NCBI GenBank assembly: GCA_021442155.1
Contig: JAKCPB010000348.1
Location: 61,666-125,665, forward strand
Reading direction: 5' to 3'
Origin: Cymbidium sinense
Lineage: Eukaryota > Streptophyta > Magnoliopsida > Asparagales > Orchidaceae
DNA length: 64,000 nt
Each line of letters begins with the position of its first letter. Position 1 is the stretch's first letter. This document shows positions 51,998-63,600 of this stretch, piece by piece. The notes beneath the pieces are model-generated. The model saw only the letters and a list, made by a program, of their open reading frames with translations, was not told the DNA's origin and made no database searches. The translations under genes and the position numbers were made by a program.

Positions 51998-54517
51998 ACA
52001 ACAACAACAACAACAAGCCTTAATCCCACTAGGTGGGGTTGGCTACATGAATCCTTTAGTCATTGTGTATGTGTCAAATTCTCATTTAATTCAAGTATAC
52101 TAAGATCATTTTTTATACATCTTAACCAAGTCTTTAGGTCTACCTCTACCTTTCTTAACATAAGGTAAATCTGATCTACTCTCCTAATCAATAACGCTTA
52201 TGTGGCCAAACCAAAGAGACTCTCCTAATCTTATCTACCTGAGCTAAACTTTTCCAACATATTTTGCATTCTATCTCTAAGAGTAAAGCCACTCATCCAG
52301 AGCATCCTCATCTTAACACTAACTTAGTCTTTCTTTATTGGCCAACATTTATATAAGTCATTGCTTACCACCATCTTATAAAATCCTTAAGTTTAAGTGG
52401 AACTTTTCTCACATAGGGATTCCTCCACTTCAACCATCCAACAACTAATAACATCTCCATCTATTGCACCATCATTTTGAACAATAGAGCCTAAATATCT
52501 AAATCGCCACTCTTATTAATGACTTGATCACCTTAAGTCACATATCACTAAAACTACACTAAAATTACACTCCATATTTAGATCTACTTAAACAAAAACC
52601 TTTAGACTCTAAAGTTCCTCCATAATTCAAGTTTCGTTGGACTCCCTCTAGTCTTAAGAAGAATGTCATGAAAAAGCATACACCAAGGTACATCTTCTAG
52701 TTAATGCCTTGTTAGAACATCCATAACTAAAGTAAAAAAGATAAGGGCTTAATGTTGATCCTTGATGTAATCCATGTAGAAAATATTTTGTCAATCCTCC
52801 TTGTGTTTGGACACAAGTAATAGTATATCCTTAATGACTTGAATATAACCAATATTAACTCCTCGTTCTAGAACTCTCCAAAGAACATCTCTTGAGACTT
52901 TATCATAAGCTTTCTAAATCAATAAATATCATATGTAGATCCTTACTATAAACCTCTTAACAAATGTATAGATCCATAGATCTTGCAAAAACCAAAATAG
53001 GAGAAACTTTTTTATCAATATGCTAGTTACTCTCCCATAATTTTAATATTAATTTTCTATAATTTGCACACTCTTGTGCATCACCTTTATTCTTAAATAT
53101 AACCAACAAACTCTTTCTCCACTCATTCATCTTTTAGTCTTTAAAATAATATTAAAAGATTTGTAAAGAAGAAATTCCTTGATCCTAAACATTTCCACAC
53201 ATCTATTAGAATATTATCTAAAGCTTTCCACATTTCATTTTCTTTAAAGCTTCACTTTTGATAATGATGATAAAATGAAATTGTTTTGTTTGGGTATTAA
53301 GGTTGCTAAAATCAATCGACTTTCAAATCCTTCATTGAAAAGTTTATCAAAATACCATCCACCTATTTTCAATATCTTTTCTAAGAAAAATACTTTATTA
53401 TTTTCATCATAATCTCACTGAACCAATGTCTTTACTTCTCTCTCTTTGGTGTTAACTTATACATCTTTCACCTTCTTGATATCTAATCTATTGTATAAAT
53501 CACTAAAAGCTAAATTTTTCATCATAATTTTAATCTCTATAAGAGACTTTCTTTCCCATTCTCAAGAGTTTTACATCTAAACCAAGTTTTATAACAATGC
53601 TTATTTCTTTATCTTTTCTTTACCAAACACCACCAACTATTCTTATTAAAAGATTTTCTTTTCCTTTGATTCTCCAAGCACATCTTTAAGCTGCTTAATT
53701 TCACTGATATTTTTTCCCACATAGTTATGAAGATCCCAAATTCTTAGTTTGCTCTTAAAATATTTTTATTTGTGTTCTTTAAGTGTCCCCATCTAATCTA
53801 GGATAATAATTTAGTTTATTTTTTCTCTATAACCTTTCATCTTAAAATCTAAATAATAGTTAGACTTAAAATTTCACTGGAATGACCAATCTTTATAATC
53901 TAAATGATCTATTTTTCTTATCGAAAATAATCAATCTGTTTTGTTTAGATCCATTTTATAAGTAATAATATGTTCATCTCTTTTCTTAAATAAAGTATTA
54001 GAACTATAAAATTATAAGTAAGGCAAAATCTATATAAATCATCTTCATTAATAAACCATAACCACCACTTGAATCTTTAAAATCTTACCAAACATGTCCA
54101 TTTAAATCTCCAATAAATACTTTTTCTTCAAGAGGTATCTTTGTATTAATCCCTCTAATTCATTCCAAAAAATTTCTTTGAGTTACCTCCAAACCTACTT
54201 GAGAGCATAGACACTTATAACATTTAATCTTAATATCCATAATCTTTAAAGTATAATTTTATCTCCACATCTATTAATACTTATAATTATCCTTCAAACT
54301 TTATCTATAATCAAACACCATTTCTAGTTCTATTACTGAATACCAAAGTTTAAAACCTAAACTATCAATCTCCTGTACCAACCCAATTCTATTTTTTCAA
54401 ACACATAAAATATTTATCTTTTTATTAATTCTATTTTGTTATTGTTATACCTTATTCTAAGATCCTAAACTTTTGTTTATAGTTTTTTGTATCCACCATT
54501 TGGAACGTTTATTTAAG
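51998..54517 (-). mobile_element. L1-type LINE remnant inside MATE intron 1
   Basis: On minus, the 3' end has the block CATGTAGCCAACCCCACCTA (a sequence I recognise from plant L1 3' ends) followed by GTGGGATTAAGGCTTG and a (TTG)n tail at about 51998-52016. Upstream are degraded remnants of reverse transcriptase (AYDKVSRDVLWRVLER and GVNIGYIQVIKDI near 52830-52930) and of endonuclease (GFKLWYSV near 54340, CSQVGLEVTQRNF near 54190, IGDLNGHVW near 54088-54114). Stops and frameshifts are everywhere. At 2.5 kb it is shorter than a full-length L1, so it is 5'-truncated and/or internally deleted. It lies antisense to plus and in the same direction as the MATE gene. Confidence 0.85.
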
Positions 54518-54634
54518 CAGAAGTTTTATATTTTTTCTTAGTAAGAAAAAATTGAAGGATTATGTAAAATAAATGATTTAAAGGATAGATTATTTCTTTT
54601 GAAGGGTGACTAAGTCTCTCTAATAAATAACATT
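54518..54634. repeat. Long direct repeat, right flank of LINE
   Basis: Second copy of the repeat at 51872-51997, starting CAGAAGTTTTATATTTTTTC and ending TCTCTAATAAATAACATT. It adjoins the 5' end of the LINE. Confidence 0.8.
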
Positions 54635-55796
54635 ATTGTAAAAAAACCTAAAATAGTATCTTAATTATTAGATTAATATATTCCTAATTATCTTCCTTTA
54701 TAAATTCTTCTCTTTCCCGAGGTTTCGATCGCCTAGTTCCCTCTACTGTTACAGTTTGCCATCATCGTGACAGCCATGATCCTGCTACTCTGTTGAGGCA
54801 AGAGAAACAGGTTAGATAGGCTCCTGGCTTATTCCAGCACTATTACAGTGTCAACATATGGCTACTCTCAGTTCCAGTAAAACATTTAGCAATTTGATAA
54901 AAAAAATCGATGAATTCTTTCTTTCAGTTGTAGAATCCAGACTTAGTACATGAATTGGTTTATTTAATGAACTGACTGTAAACTATGAATTGTTTATCAG
55001 TTGAATTCATAATATTTAAATATCGCTGTATTTACTGAATTGTATTAACCCTTTCATCATCATTAAGCAAGTTTTGTCCATTTCTGTCTTGTTTATAGAT
55101 AGATACAAACTATAATAATTTTTTTTTAAATAAACGTTATAAAACATGTAAAATTTTTTAAATAATTACGTTTAGGCAGAAAGACGGTAAAAAATTATGA
55201 GAAATGTTTATTAAAACACTCAAAAATGTATATATAGAGTAAATATCTATTTTTTTTTAATTGACAGAAAACTTTAGATCATAGAACTCTTCAACCGCTT
55301 CCATGTAATCCTTTATTCGAATAGAACTTTATAGTTGAATTTTTTTTTCCTTCTCCTTTTAAGGAAATCTGAATAAAAAATAATCTTAAGAAGAATAGGA
55401 TCCTGAATTAATACAGATAAAATATTTAGGTGATTGAAAACAGAAGAGATGATAACTAATTAGCACAAACCATGAGGGCGATGCCTGTGACTGTGAACCA
55501 GGAGTTGCCGAGGGTGGCGCCAGCGAGCTCTATGTCTCCAAGATGGCCGGCGAACATGACAGAGACCAAAGGAATCCCGTAGTAAGACATGTTTGTAAGA
55601 ATCATGGGCACCGAGAAGACAGTCTGAACTTTAGCTTCTTCCACATCTACAAGCCTCGACAGCCATCCATGGCGTCTACTGTTGTTATCTTCCCTTTCTA
55701 TCTTGCCAAGCAGAGGAGAAGAAGACATAGCTTCTTTCTCTTCCTTGTCTTCTTCAGCTTTTGAGCGAAGCTAATTAAGCTTGAAGCAGGATGGGC

Positions 55797-55806
55797 GATA
55801 TATACA
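55797..55806 (-). promoter_or_regulatory. Candidate TATA box of the MATE gene
   Basis: The minus strand reads GTGTATATATCGCCC, with TATATA about 75 nt upstream of the ATG at 55728. That would leave a 5' UTR of roughly 45 nt. No other element is certain. Confidence 0.5.
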
Positions 55807-57439
55807 CTAAAACTTAAAGCGGCAAAGAAATGTAATATTTATGGATAAACAAGTATGGAAGAGAAAACAAATTTTTTACGGGAAAATTAAAAAAAACAAG
55901 TAATTTAATATTATCAAAAAAAATTTATTAGTGGAAGTTAATATTACTAAAAGTCTTTTTCTGCAATTGAAAAAATTACCAATATCAATCATCAAGGCTA
56001 TCACCTCTGATAATATTAAGTTGCAAAAAAGTAAAATTTTCACTGAAAGATGTGTAGGTAGATAGTAGATGAAATTTTGAAATTTAGGAGATATTGGATA
56101 GTTAAATTGATTATTCTCTATGGGAGAATATGTGACCATGAGTGCTGAACATTGGTGATAATCTAATGTCAGATATTAATACTTGACATGCATTGGACAA
56201 TGATGTATAGGGAATGCCAAATGCCTTGCAATGATGGACAAGCAACTAGGTTGTCTTCTATTGGAAGAGGAGAACAAGTCACCATGAGAAATGCATCAAC
56301 TAATGGTGGAACAAGAATGTAAGTTGAAGTGATTGGTTTAATCATTCTTAATACAAGGAGAGATTGAGCATTTGAAAAAAATGGATATCAAACAATAGTG
56401 TTTGGCATATATGAATTTTCAATCATCAACATGTGATAATGGGCAAAACATTAAATGATAGCAGCTTATTCCTTCTCAATAAGCGAGAATGAGAATGATA
56501 GAATGTATATGACATTGATGGATATAAATAATGATCATGCAGGAATCAAATATCACTTGAAAGAGAACATGAAAAAAAAATGATGGGAGATTGACTCTGT
56601 TCTCTAAGTTTGACCACTGACATGATTTTAACGGAAGCTTGGATATCAAACATCGCATTGGAAAATAATTAATGGGGAATATCTAAAGTTTGGCAACAAT
56701 TCACTTTTAACTTAGTTGTTCTCCTGAGGGAAGATTAGCGTCAAGAAGATATAAATCAATGTTGTTAATGTCAGATAGTCATGTCAAGTATCAAATGATA
56801 ATCAATGGAAGTTGGATGATGGCAATTTTCTCATTCTTGTTAAGTTAAGATTAAGATGCCAAAAAAAAATGGATGTTTCTAAGTAATAATTGAGTGTCAA
56901 CTATTGATGGAGTTTGGCAAATATTAATGGAGAATATCAAAAGTTGAGAAACAATAGGCTATCAACTTGATCTTTCTCTAGATATGATTAGGTGATATTA
57001 GAGCATATGAATTAGTTACAATATGGATTGTTATTAGTAGGATATAGTAATGTCTATGATGGTGTCAATAATTGGAGTTATTTGTACAATTGATGATGAT
57101 GGTGATTTTCATAGGTGATTGGTGGTGGCTATGCTAAGCATAGCTATAAACTTCTCAATCTAATATTTTTCTCGCTTGAAAAATCCTCTCCTAAATGTAT
57201 AGAAAATTTACCTATTTATATTAAATATTTACTAAAAAATGCTTCTAGATGATAAAAGCAACTTTGGAAGTTCCTATTAGTGTATCATAAATATACATTT
57301 AAAATATATCACCCTCCTATTTAAATCTTGATATTATATTTTAAAAGTAAAAAATTTATTAGCCATTTAAGAAGACAAATGATATGAAATGTAAGTCATG
57401 ACTTTTTTTAAATGATCGAACCGCCTCTCTTTACATTAA
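55807..57439. other. MATE 5' flank, no gene recognised
   Basis: AT-rich DNA with the repeated words GGAGAATATC and ATTGATGG. The ORFs at 55876-56139 and 56476-56658 have no recognisable domain. Confidence 0.45.
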
Positions 57440-57665
57440 TGAATGTTGGCTATCTAGGTATCCAGTGACAAAGCCTTCGCCACTAATCATCCTAATCAAC
57501 ACTAATCCTAATTTCTTACATTTATGTTGGAAAAGTAAATATAACTACACCTGCAAAATAGAGGTTAGCTAAATATACATATAATCCTAAGAAGTTGTAT
57601 TTATAATTTTGCCTTAACACCCTACATAGATAAATAATAATCTAACTTAATTGGATGAACTACTT
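57440..57665 (-). mobile_element. Small fragment of the giant LTR family
   Basis: The block ACTACACCTGCAAAATAGAG with GTTAGCTAAATA, preceded by an AATCATCCTAATC-type stretch, matches LTR positions near 530, 17880 and 28820. It has the same orientation as the minus-sense LTRs. Only about 220 bp is recognisable. Confidence 0.5.
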
Positions 57666-57789
57666 TAAAATAATTGTAGATTATTAACATATGATTCATG
57701 ATTCATTTAATGTACTGATTAAAAATTAAAATAAAAAATATTATATATATTTTGCAATAAACTATACTAGATATGTACAACATAAGAGG

Positions 57790-58541
57790 TGTTGGGAGGA
57801 GCACTCAAGTCGCAAGCTATGAGTTTTAACGAGCCAAAATGCAAGAAAATGCCAACCAATATTTAATATTAATCTAATATTGAGTGAAAAGAATCCTTAA
57901 TTCCTATGTTGAGGTTATGGTTTATATTGGTTTCTTGTGTATAATTTAGGGGTGTAAATTAATTGAGCTTTTGACTCATTTTTGACTTAAGTTTGAACTT
58001 GACAAATTAATCAAGTTTGAGCATGAGCTTCATTCAACTAATTTGAGTTGGCTTATTTAGTATGAAAAGATCAAATAATTTAAAATACTTATTTTAATAA
58101 AATTAATAAAAATTAAAAAAGTATAAATAAATTAATAAAAAAATTATTTGATATAAGAGAATGATATATAATTTTTAGATATTTTAATTTTATATTTAAA
58201 ATATTAAACTTTATATTTTATATTTTATATTAATATTTATTAAATTAGTTAACTCACAAACTAATGAGCCGAGAGCTAGCTTGAGTTCACTTATTAGCTC
58301 CTCAAGTCCAAGTGCTATTTTATCGAGCAAAGCTGCCGCTCACTAATAAGACTTGACACATCCTTTAACTTATATTGAGATTAAATTTGCTAAGGGATTT
58401 CCACTTTTTTTGGAGTTTTTCATTTAAAAATTTTAGTGTTTCTTATTTTCTTTTCTACTATTTGTGTTTGTACTAAATTTTCTATGCAAAGCAAAGACAT
58501 AAAATTTTACTCTATTACTATGAATTTTCTAATATGTAACA
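57790..58541 (+). mobile_element. Candidate LTR of a second Tat-type element
   Basis: It begins TGTTGGGAGGAGCAC and ends ATGTAACA. It is followed by TTGACATCGTCTATGGGAG, which resembles the GCGCCGTCTGTGGGA leader motif of plant Ty3/gypsy Tat elements, and 45 nt later by a gag start. A GGGGTGTAAATTAATTGAGC block at 57951 suggests a further insertion within it. No partner LTR is in the window. Confidence 0.4.
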
Positions 58542-58585
58542 CTTTGACATCGTCTATGGGAGTCAAATGCTAATATACTTCTTCA

Positions 58586-59880
58586 ATGGCTGAAAACCAA
58601 GAACAAAATTACCTATCTGGGAGAGATAATTCATTCTTAAGTTTGAAAGAATGTATGAATAAAATGGATGAGCATCAAGCTCAAAATCTTCAACTTTTGT
58701 TAGAAGTTGGGCAACAAAGGGCATCCTCTCAACATGATGTGAATCACCCACCAACAGATCAACAACAAATTAGCGTTGATCAATTTGATATGATTCATTT
58801 CATGCTTCCTCATCATTAAGATTTGGAAGATCTCACGATAATCTCAATTCAGATCCCTTTCTTCTTGTTCAACCGCCTTTACCAACATTCTACATAATGT
58901 CATAAGGGATGAACTTTGATGACATCCATTAAGAATTTTCTTTATAAGAGAAGAATCAATCTTACACTCATCGTAATTTCAAGAATCATCTCCCTTGACT
59001 AATGAAATTCTCCAATATTTTAAGGTTCAAATTGCCCACCATTAACCCTCCATGAGACTTTGGATCCATATGAACATATAAATCACTATAGAACAATAAT
59101 GCATTTTCAACAAGCTTCTCCTTCGCCAAGTCTTTTCTCTAACTCTTAAAGGACAAGTTCACACTTAGTTTAACTCTCTTCCCAAAGGAATTATCCACAT
59201 ATTTAATGAACCACCGAAGCCTTTTGTGGGGCAATTTCTTATAAACTGAAAAAATTGTTAAAGACTCATCCCTTCTTTCTCGAATTCTATAACGAGGGAG
59301 AAACTTTAAAGAATAATGTTAAAGATTCTCTTTGAAGCTCATCAAATTCTAGAGTATATAAAGAGTTACTTCAAGATGTTTTTCTTGAAAGTCTTTAACT
59401 CGCGCCTTTTTACTCTTCACTAAAGTGAGATAGCTTGCTCATATGTGGATCTTATTCATTCAGTAGTAGCACAAATTACCCACGATGAATCTATTAGTGT
59501 AAATCTAATAAACATAAATACCAATAGTATCCCAATAGTAAAAAAAGAATAAACATTCTAGATATCAACAACATCATGAAACTTTTGATTATGCTTCATT
59601 AACACATCTAAGACTAACATCAGAATGGAGATTCAAAATTCTGAATATCTTAAATGATCAAAACTATTGAAAAATCCAAATGTCGGAGATCAATCATAAT
59701 ATTGTCATTTTCATCATTTGAAAGGGCATTCAATAGAAAAATGTATTAAGAAATTGAACGTTTAATTTCCAGGGATTTGATCGCTACTTATTAATGAAAC
59801 ATGTAAATCATCAATTTCACTATAAAGGAGATCAAAGGAATCGTGATAAAAAAATTATTAGACTTATTGAATAAGGAGTA
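58586..59880 (+). pseudogene. Ty3/gypsy gag remnant (Tat lineage)
   Basis: Gag forms the retrotransposon particle and packages its RNA. An ORF at 58586-58819 gives an N-terminal MAENQEQNYLSGRDN region. Further on, out of frame, come PYEHINHYRTIMHFQQASPS (near 59066, where Tat gag has a DPxxH motif) and FLEFYNEGETLKN (near 59277, like the QREGESLRDY motif). Near 59697 comes the zinc-finger remnant YCHFHHLKGHSIEKCIKKL, which fits the C-x-x-H-type CxFHxxxGHxxxxC pattern of this lineage. Many stops and frameshifts. pol does not follow within the window. Confidence 0.7.
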
Positions 59881-60163
59881 TCACCACTACTTTACAAGGG
59901 AAAAATCTCACGTAAGTAACTTAAAGAATCTAAGCTTCTTAGTTCATTAGAAACTTAAGGAGATTTTGTTTGAAGATAAAATTTTATATCTTTCAAGTAA
60001 GCTTTTATTATTAATAAAATATTTTTAAATAATATCGCACCTTGTAAAATTTCTCAAAGGCATACCCATGAGGAAAACTCATTGGGAAGCTAGTAGTAGA
60101 CAAAATCTTAAGTAAAAAGAGCCCATGAAGGCAGGTGGTAGACAATGTCTCCACTAATAACTC

Positions 60164-60217
60164 CTATAAGGCACACATCTTTTTTTTTTTTTTTTTTTTT
60201 CTATAAGGCACACATCT
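60164..60217. repeat. T20 tract between perfect 17-bp direct repeats
   Basis: CTATAAGGCACACATCT (60164-60180), then twenty T, then CTATAAGGCACACATCT (60201-60217). This is the structure of a target-site duplication around a poly(A) tail inserted on the minus strand with no body. Confidence 0.85.
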
Positions 60218-60289
60218 AAGAAAGCCATGATATGAAGCTTATAGTGGACATGATTTTCACTATAAAGACTCTAAAAGAGTAAATGGTTA

Positions 60290-60560
60290 ATATGATCTCA
60301 CTTTATCAAAATCTCAAAAATAAAATCTTTAGGGTATAGATATATCAAAATCTCAAAGAAAAAAAATATGCTAGAATATGTGTTAATCAAAAAATCTTAA
60401 AAGGTATATGTATATCAAAATCTTGGAAGGTATATACATTAAAAATCTCATAAGACAAAGGCTCAAAAAGTATAATTATATCAAAAACTTTAGCATGCGA
60501 GAGCCTCATAATGTATAGGTACATCAGAAATCTCAAAAAGCAATTTAGAACAAAAATCTT
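60290..60560. repeat. Degenerate short-word repeat (ATCAAAATCTCAAAA)
   Basis: Variants of (A)TATCAAAATCTCAAAA and GGTATATA recur irregularly at spacings of about 30-60 bp. It is simple-sequence-like and non-coding. Confidence 0.6.
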
Positions 60561-60575
60561 ATAAAAAAAGCCTCA

Positions 60576-60576
<1 letters not shown>

Positions 60577-60634
<58 letters not shown>
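60577..60634. repeat. (TA)n microsatellite
   Basis: AT/TA run of about 55 bp, interrupted once near its start. Confidence 0.95.
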
Positions 60635-60638
<4 letters not shown>

Positions 60639-63600
60639 TTTGGGTCATATTATCAATGATTATATTATATTTATGCATTTGCTGAATAATTTTTTTGTTA
60701 TGTCAACTAGATAATGCATTTTTTTCACACAGAATGATAAATTTTATGACTTTAATCATTTTATCTAAATATATTTTTAACAATAAGTCTAAGAGCGTCA
60801 CCAAATGTCTTGTTATACCGTGCATGAAATCTCATGGCTATTTAATTAAGGCTATCTGATTATACCTTATTGAGAATTAACTTATTTAGTAGCAAAATAA
60901 AATTTAATTTGGAGTTCTTTGAGATCATTTTTGTTTCTTAATTTCTTTTATATTTTGAATTAAAATAAAATATGTTTAATAATAATAATATAAAAAAACT
61001 CTTAAAATACTCAAAAAAATATTATAAGTATTTCTAAAATAATATAAAAAATATAAAAAATGCATCAAATAAATATATTTTTAAAAATCATATTAAAAAT
61101 ATACATATTAAATATAAAATAAAATTAATTTCAAACAGTCTCTTAGCATTTTAACCAAACATGTGTCTTACAACTTGTTAATTTGAAAATTGAGGCTTTG
61201 CTTAGTACATAAGATATTATGTTTTTGTTATATTTTATAAAATAAAAAAAATCAAATTTACGAAATTTATATATCGCTCTAAAATCTAAGTGCTTATGAA
61301 TTTGTTATTAATAAAGAATTCATTCTCGTAAAATAATTGTGCGGTTATATTCATTTAAATTAAATGCATTAAGTTAAAAAGGAGTTCAAAATTGGATCTT
61401 AGGAAACCAATGAATATTCAACATATATTAATAAAACAAGTGCTTTAAATAGCCACAAAATAACAAAACTTGGATATATAACCCTAGGTTTTCAATTTTA
61501 TTCTTCATAGCTTGGGATCCATTTTAACTAGCATAATAAATTGAAGCACATGCACAAGAGCTAACCATATAGTATAACATCGTAGTGTTATACTAATTAT
61601 ATCATAAAACATCATAGACTTAGGAATCCCATGAGTGCACATTGATGCTTATTTATATGTTTATATAATGTAATGATGCAATAGTTGGCAAATGTAATGA
61701 GCATATATGTGAGGTTTCATATATTAATGTATATGATGGATCAATAATCATGGAATGATCCATGTGATGTATTTATGATATACACCAATATGCATAATAA
61801 TCTATGATGAAAATAATGGTGTAAGTGTGGTGATCATGTAATCATCTTGAGATGATTGATGTGAGATATATGTGATAAATTGATCTATGAAATTGAAAGT
61901 AGTTGTGAAAGTATTGATCAAATAATCAACATGATTGATGCAGATCATATCAGATGTAATCAAGCTTGCAATAGATGTGATGGTTATGGTCATGCAATCA
62001 TCATAGAGTAATAGATTGATGTGTAGGTTATGGTCATGCAATCATTAATTGATACAAATGTATAATGTATAATATAACCATCATGGTATAATTAATGTGA
62101 CAAGAATGTGGTGTACATGCACCATCATGCGATGGTATATGTGATATGTAGCATCTTCATGCCTCACACACACACTCAATATTTCACATCAATCAATATT
62201 AAGAACCAAATAATATTTATTAATGATTATTAACATGATATATTATTGGTAATAATATATTATTTATGCTATTGATGACTAAAAATAAAAAATCTCATTA
62301 AATTTATTCAATGTTTAAAAAATATTCATAATGCTAAGGTGAAGTATGCCTTAGTGAATCACTTATAATGTGAGCACGTGGTGTGGAAATGTGAAATTAG
62401 TAGCATGCTTGTGATTGAATATGCGTGAGAGCAACACCATATAGATTTGTGTAATGATGTGATAATGGGGTGTCTAGATTGAAACAAATGGCAATGTTGT
62501 AGAGTGGGTATGTAAATAAGTTTTATCTGGCCCATGAGTGCATGGAGTGCATGAGCATGCAAACAATGGTAAGAGAAAATGACTAGCATGAATGGTGACA
62601 AGTAATGATGAATGCTTCTGACTTTTATTGGTATGAGAAATAATGCATGAGTTAGCATGTTTTAGCTAGGGAAAAATTAATAGTGAGGTCATGAAGAGAT
62701 GCATGAGTCATTATTTTGAGAGGTTTTAACATATAAATAATTTAATTTATTTTTTTTTAAAGTAATTAGTTATTATCTTAATATATCATGAATTTTTATA
62801 TCAAAATTTGCATCAAATAGTTTTTGAAATGGTTTATAAATGGCATGCATGCATGTGTATATTAATCTTTTTGAATTAACTCTACGATGATAGTTGATCT
62901 TGACACAACCAAGCTCATATGAATCACTTGATAGAAATGTAATGTCACAATCCTTTTTGTTGAAATCAACATTAGTTCTAAAAGTTCACCGACAATCACA
63001 AATGGATTTCATACCATTTTTTATGACTATATGATGATAAATATTATAACTTAAAAAATTTGATTCTAACATCAACTTTAATTGAATGGTTTTCATGATC
63101 CTAAGATTTGCTAACCACTACTTGTTGAGTCATCATGCATCAACTAGAAACACGTTGAGTACAATTAGATTAGGTCACCTATGGCTAGTTTGACTTGGCT
63201 TTTATCTACGTGTATGGATAATCACAATCAATCCATTAATTATCTTATCATTCTAGACTTAGGTTTTCTAAATCCGCATTCATAAGGTCTAATATTTGTT
63301 AATGGCTATGGCTAATGTTAAGATTATAACATGTTAGAAAACATGGTAATAGCTAATGTCACAATTGCTCTTATTTTTTAGTGTTGTTGATGTTTGTTTC
63401 TCCATCCTATTGAAGGTGGATGCCTCTATTTTTTGGTTAGCTTTCTATTAATGTATATTTTAATCTTTTGCTCTTCTAAAATCTTTTTTATAGGAAAAAT
63501 TGAGGGAATTAGACCAATTACCAAAAAGTAGTTATATCAAAGGATTGAGTATAAATAAAAGAAGAGAAGAAACAAATTGATAAAATCATGACACATGCAA

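Larger units (their letters stand above)
49010..55728 (-). pseudogene. MATE/DTX-type multidrug and toxin extrusion transporter gene, three frameshifts
   Basis: Plant MATE/DTX proteins are membrane antiporters that export metabolites or toxins. Exons on minus: E1 55728-55471 (ATG start; contains SVPMILTNMSYYGIPLVSVM, AGHLGDIELAGATLGNSW and TVTGIALM), E2 51653 to about 51123 (VGLSGALETLCGQGYGA), E3 50326-50240 (FEYWVFEFLVLLAGLMPNSE), E4 50128-50072 (CVNTESITYMMTYGFSAAV), E5 49977-49741, E6 49414-49295 (GVARGCGWQHLAAWTN) and E7 49138-49010 (GLWMGLICGLFCQASTLLV). Reading frames join correctly across most introns, with GT-AG sites, and the exon order matches the family. Three indels break the protein: near 51326 (E2), a 2-nt loss near 49964 giving TCA-TGA (E5), and one extra base near 49364 (E6). 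The E2 donor is not recognisable, and the LKL of the usual LKLAIPSAV motif is altered. The 3.8-kb intron 1 contains a LINE. Likely a pseudogene, or a gene with assembly errors. Confidence 0.9.

Noticed and set aside
61802..62658. Two minus-strand ORFs
   Set aside because: They come from repeated ATGATT/AATCAT words; composition-driven, with no domain.
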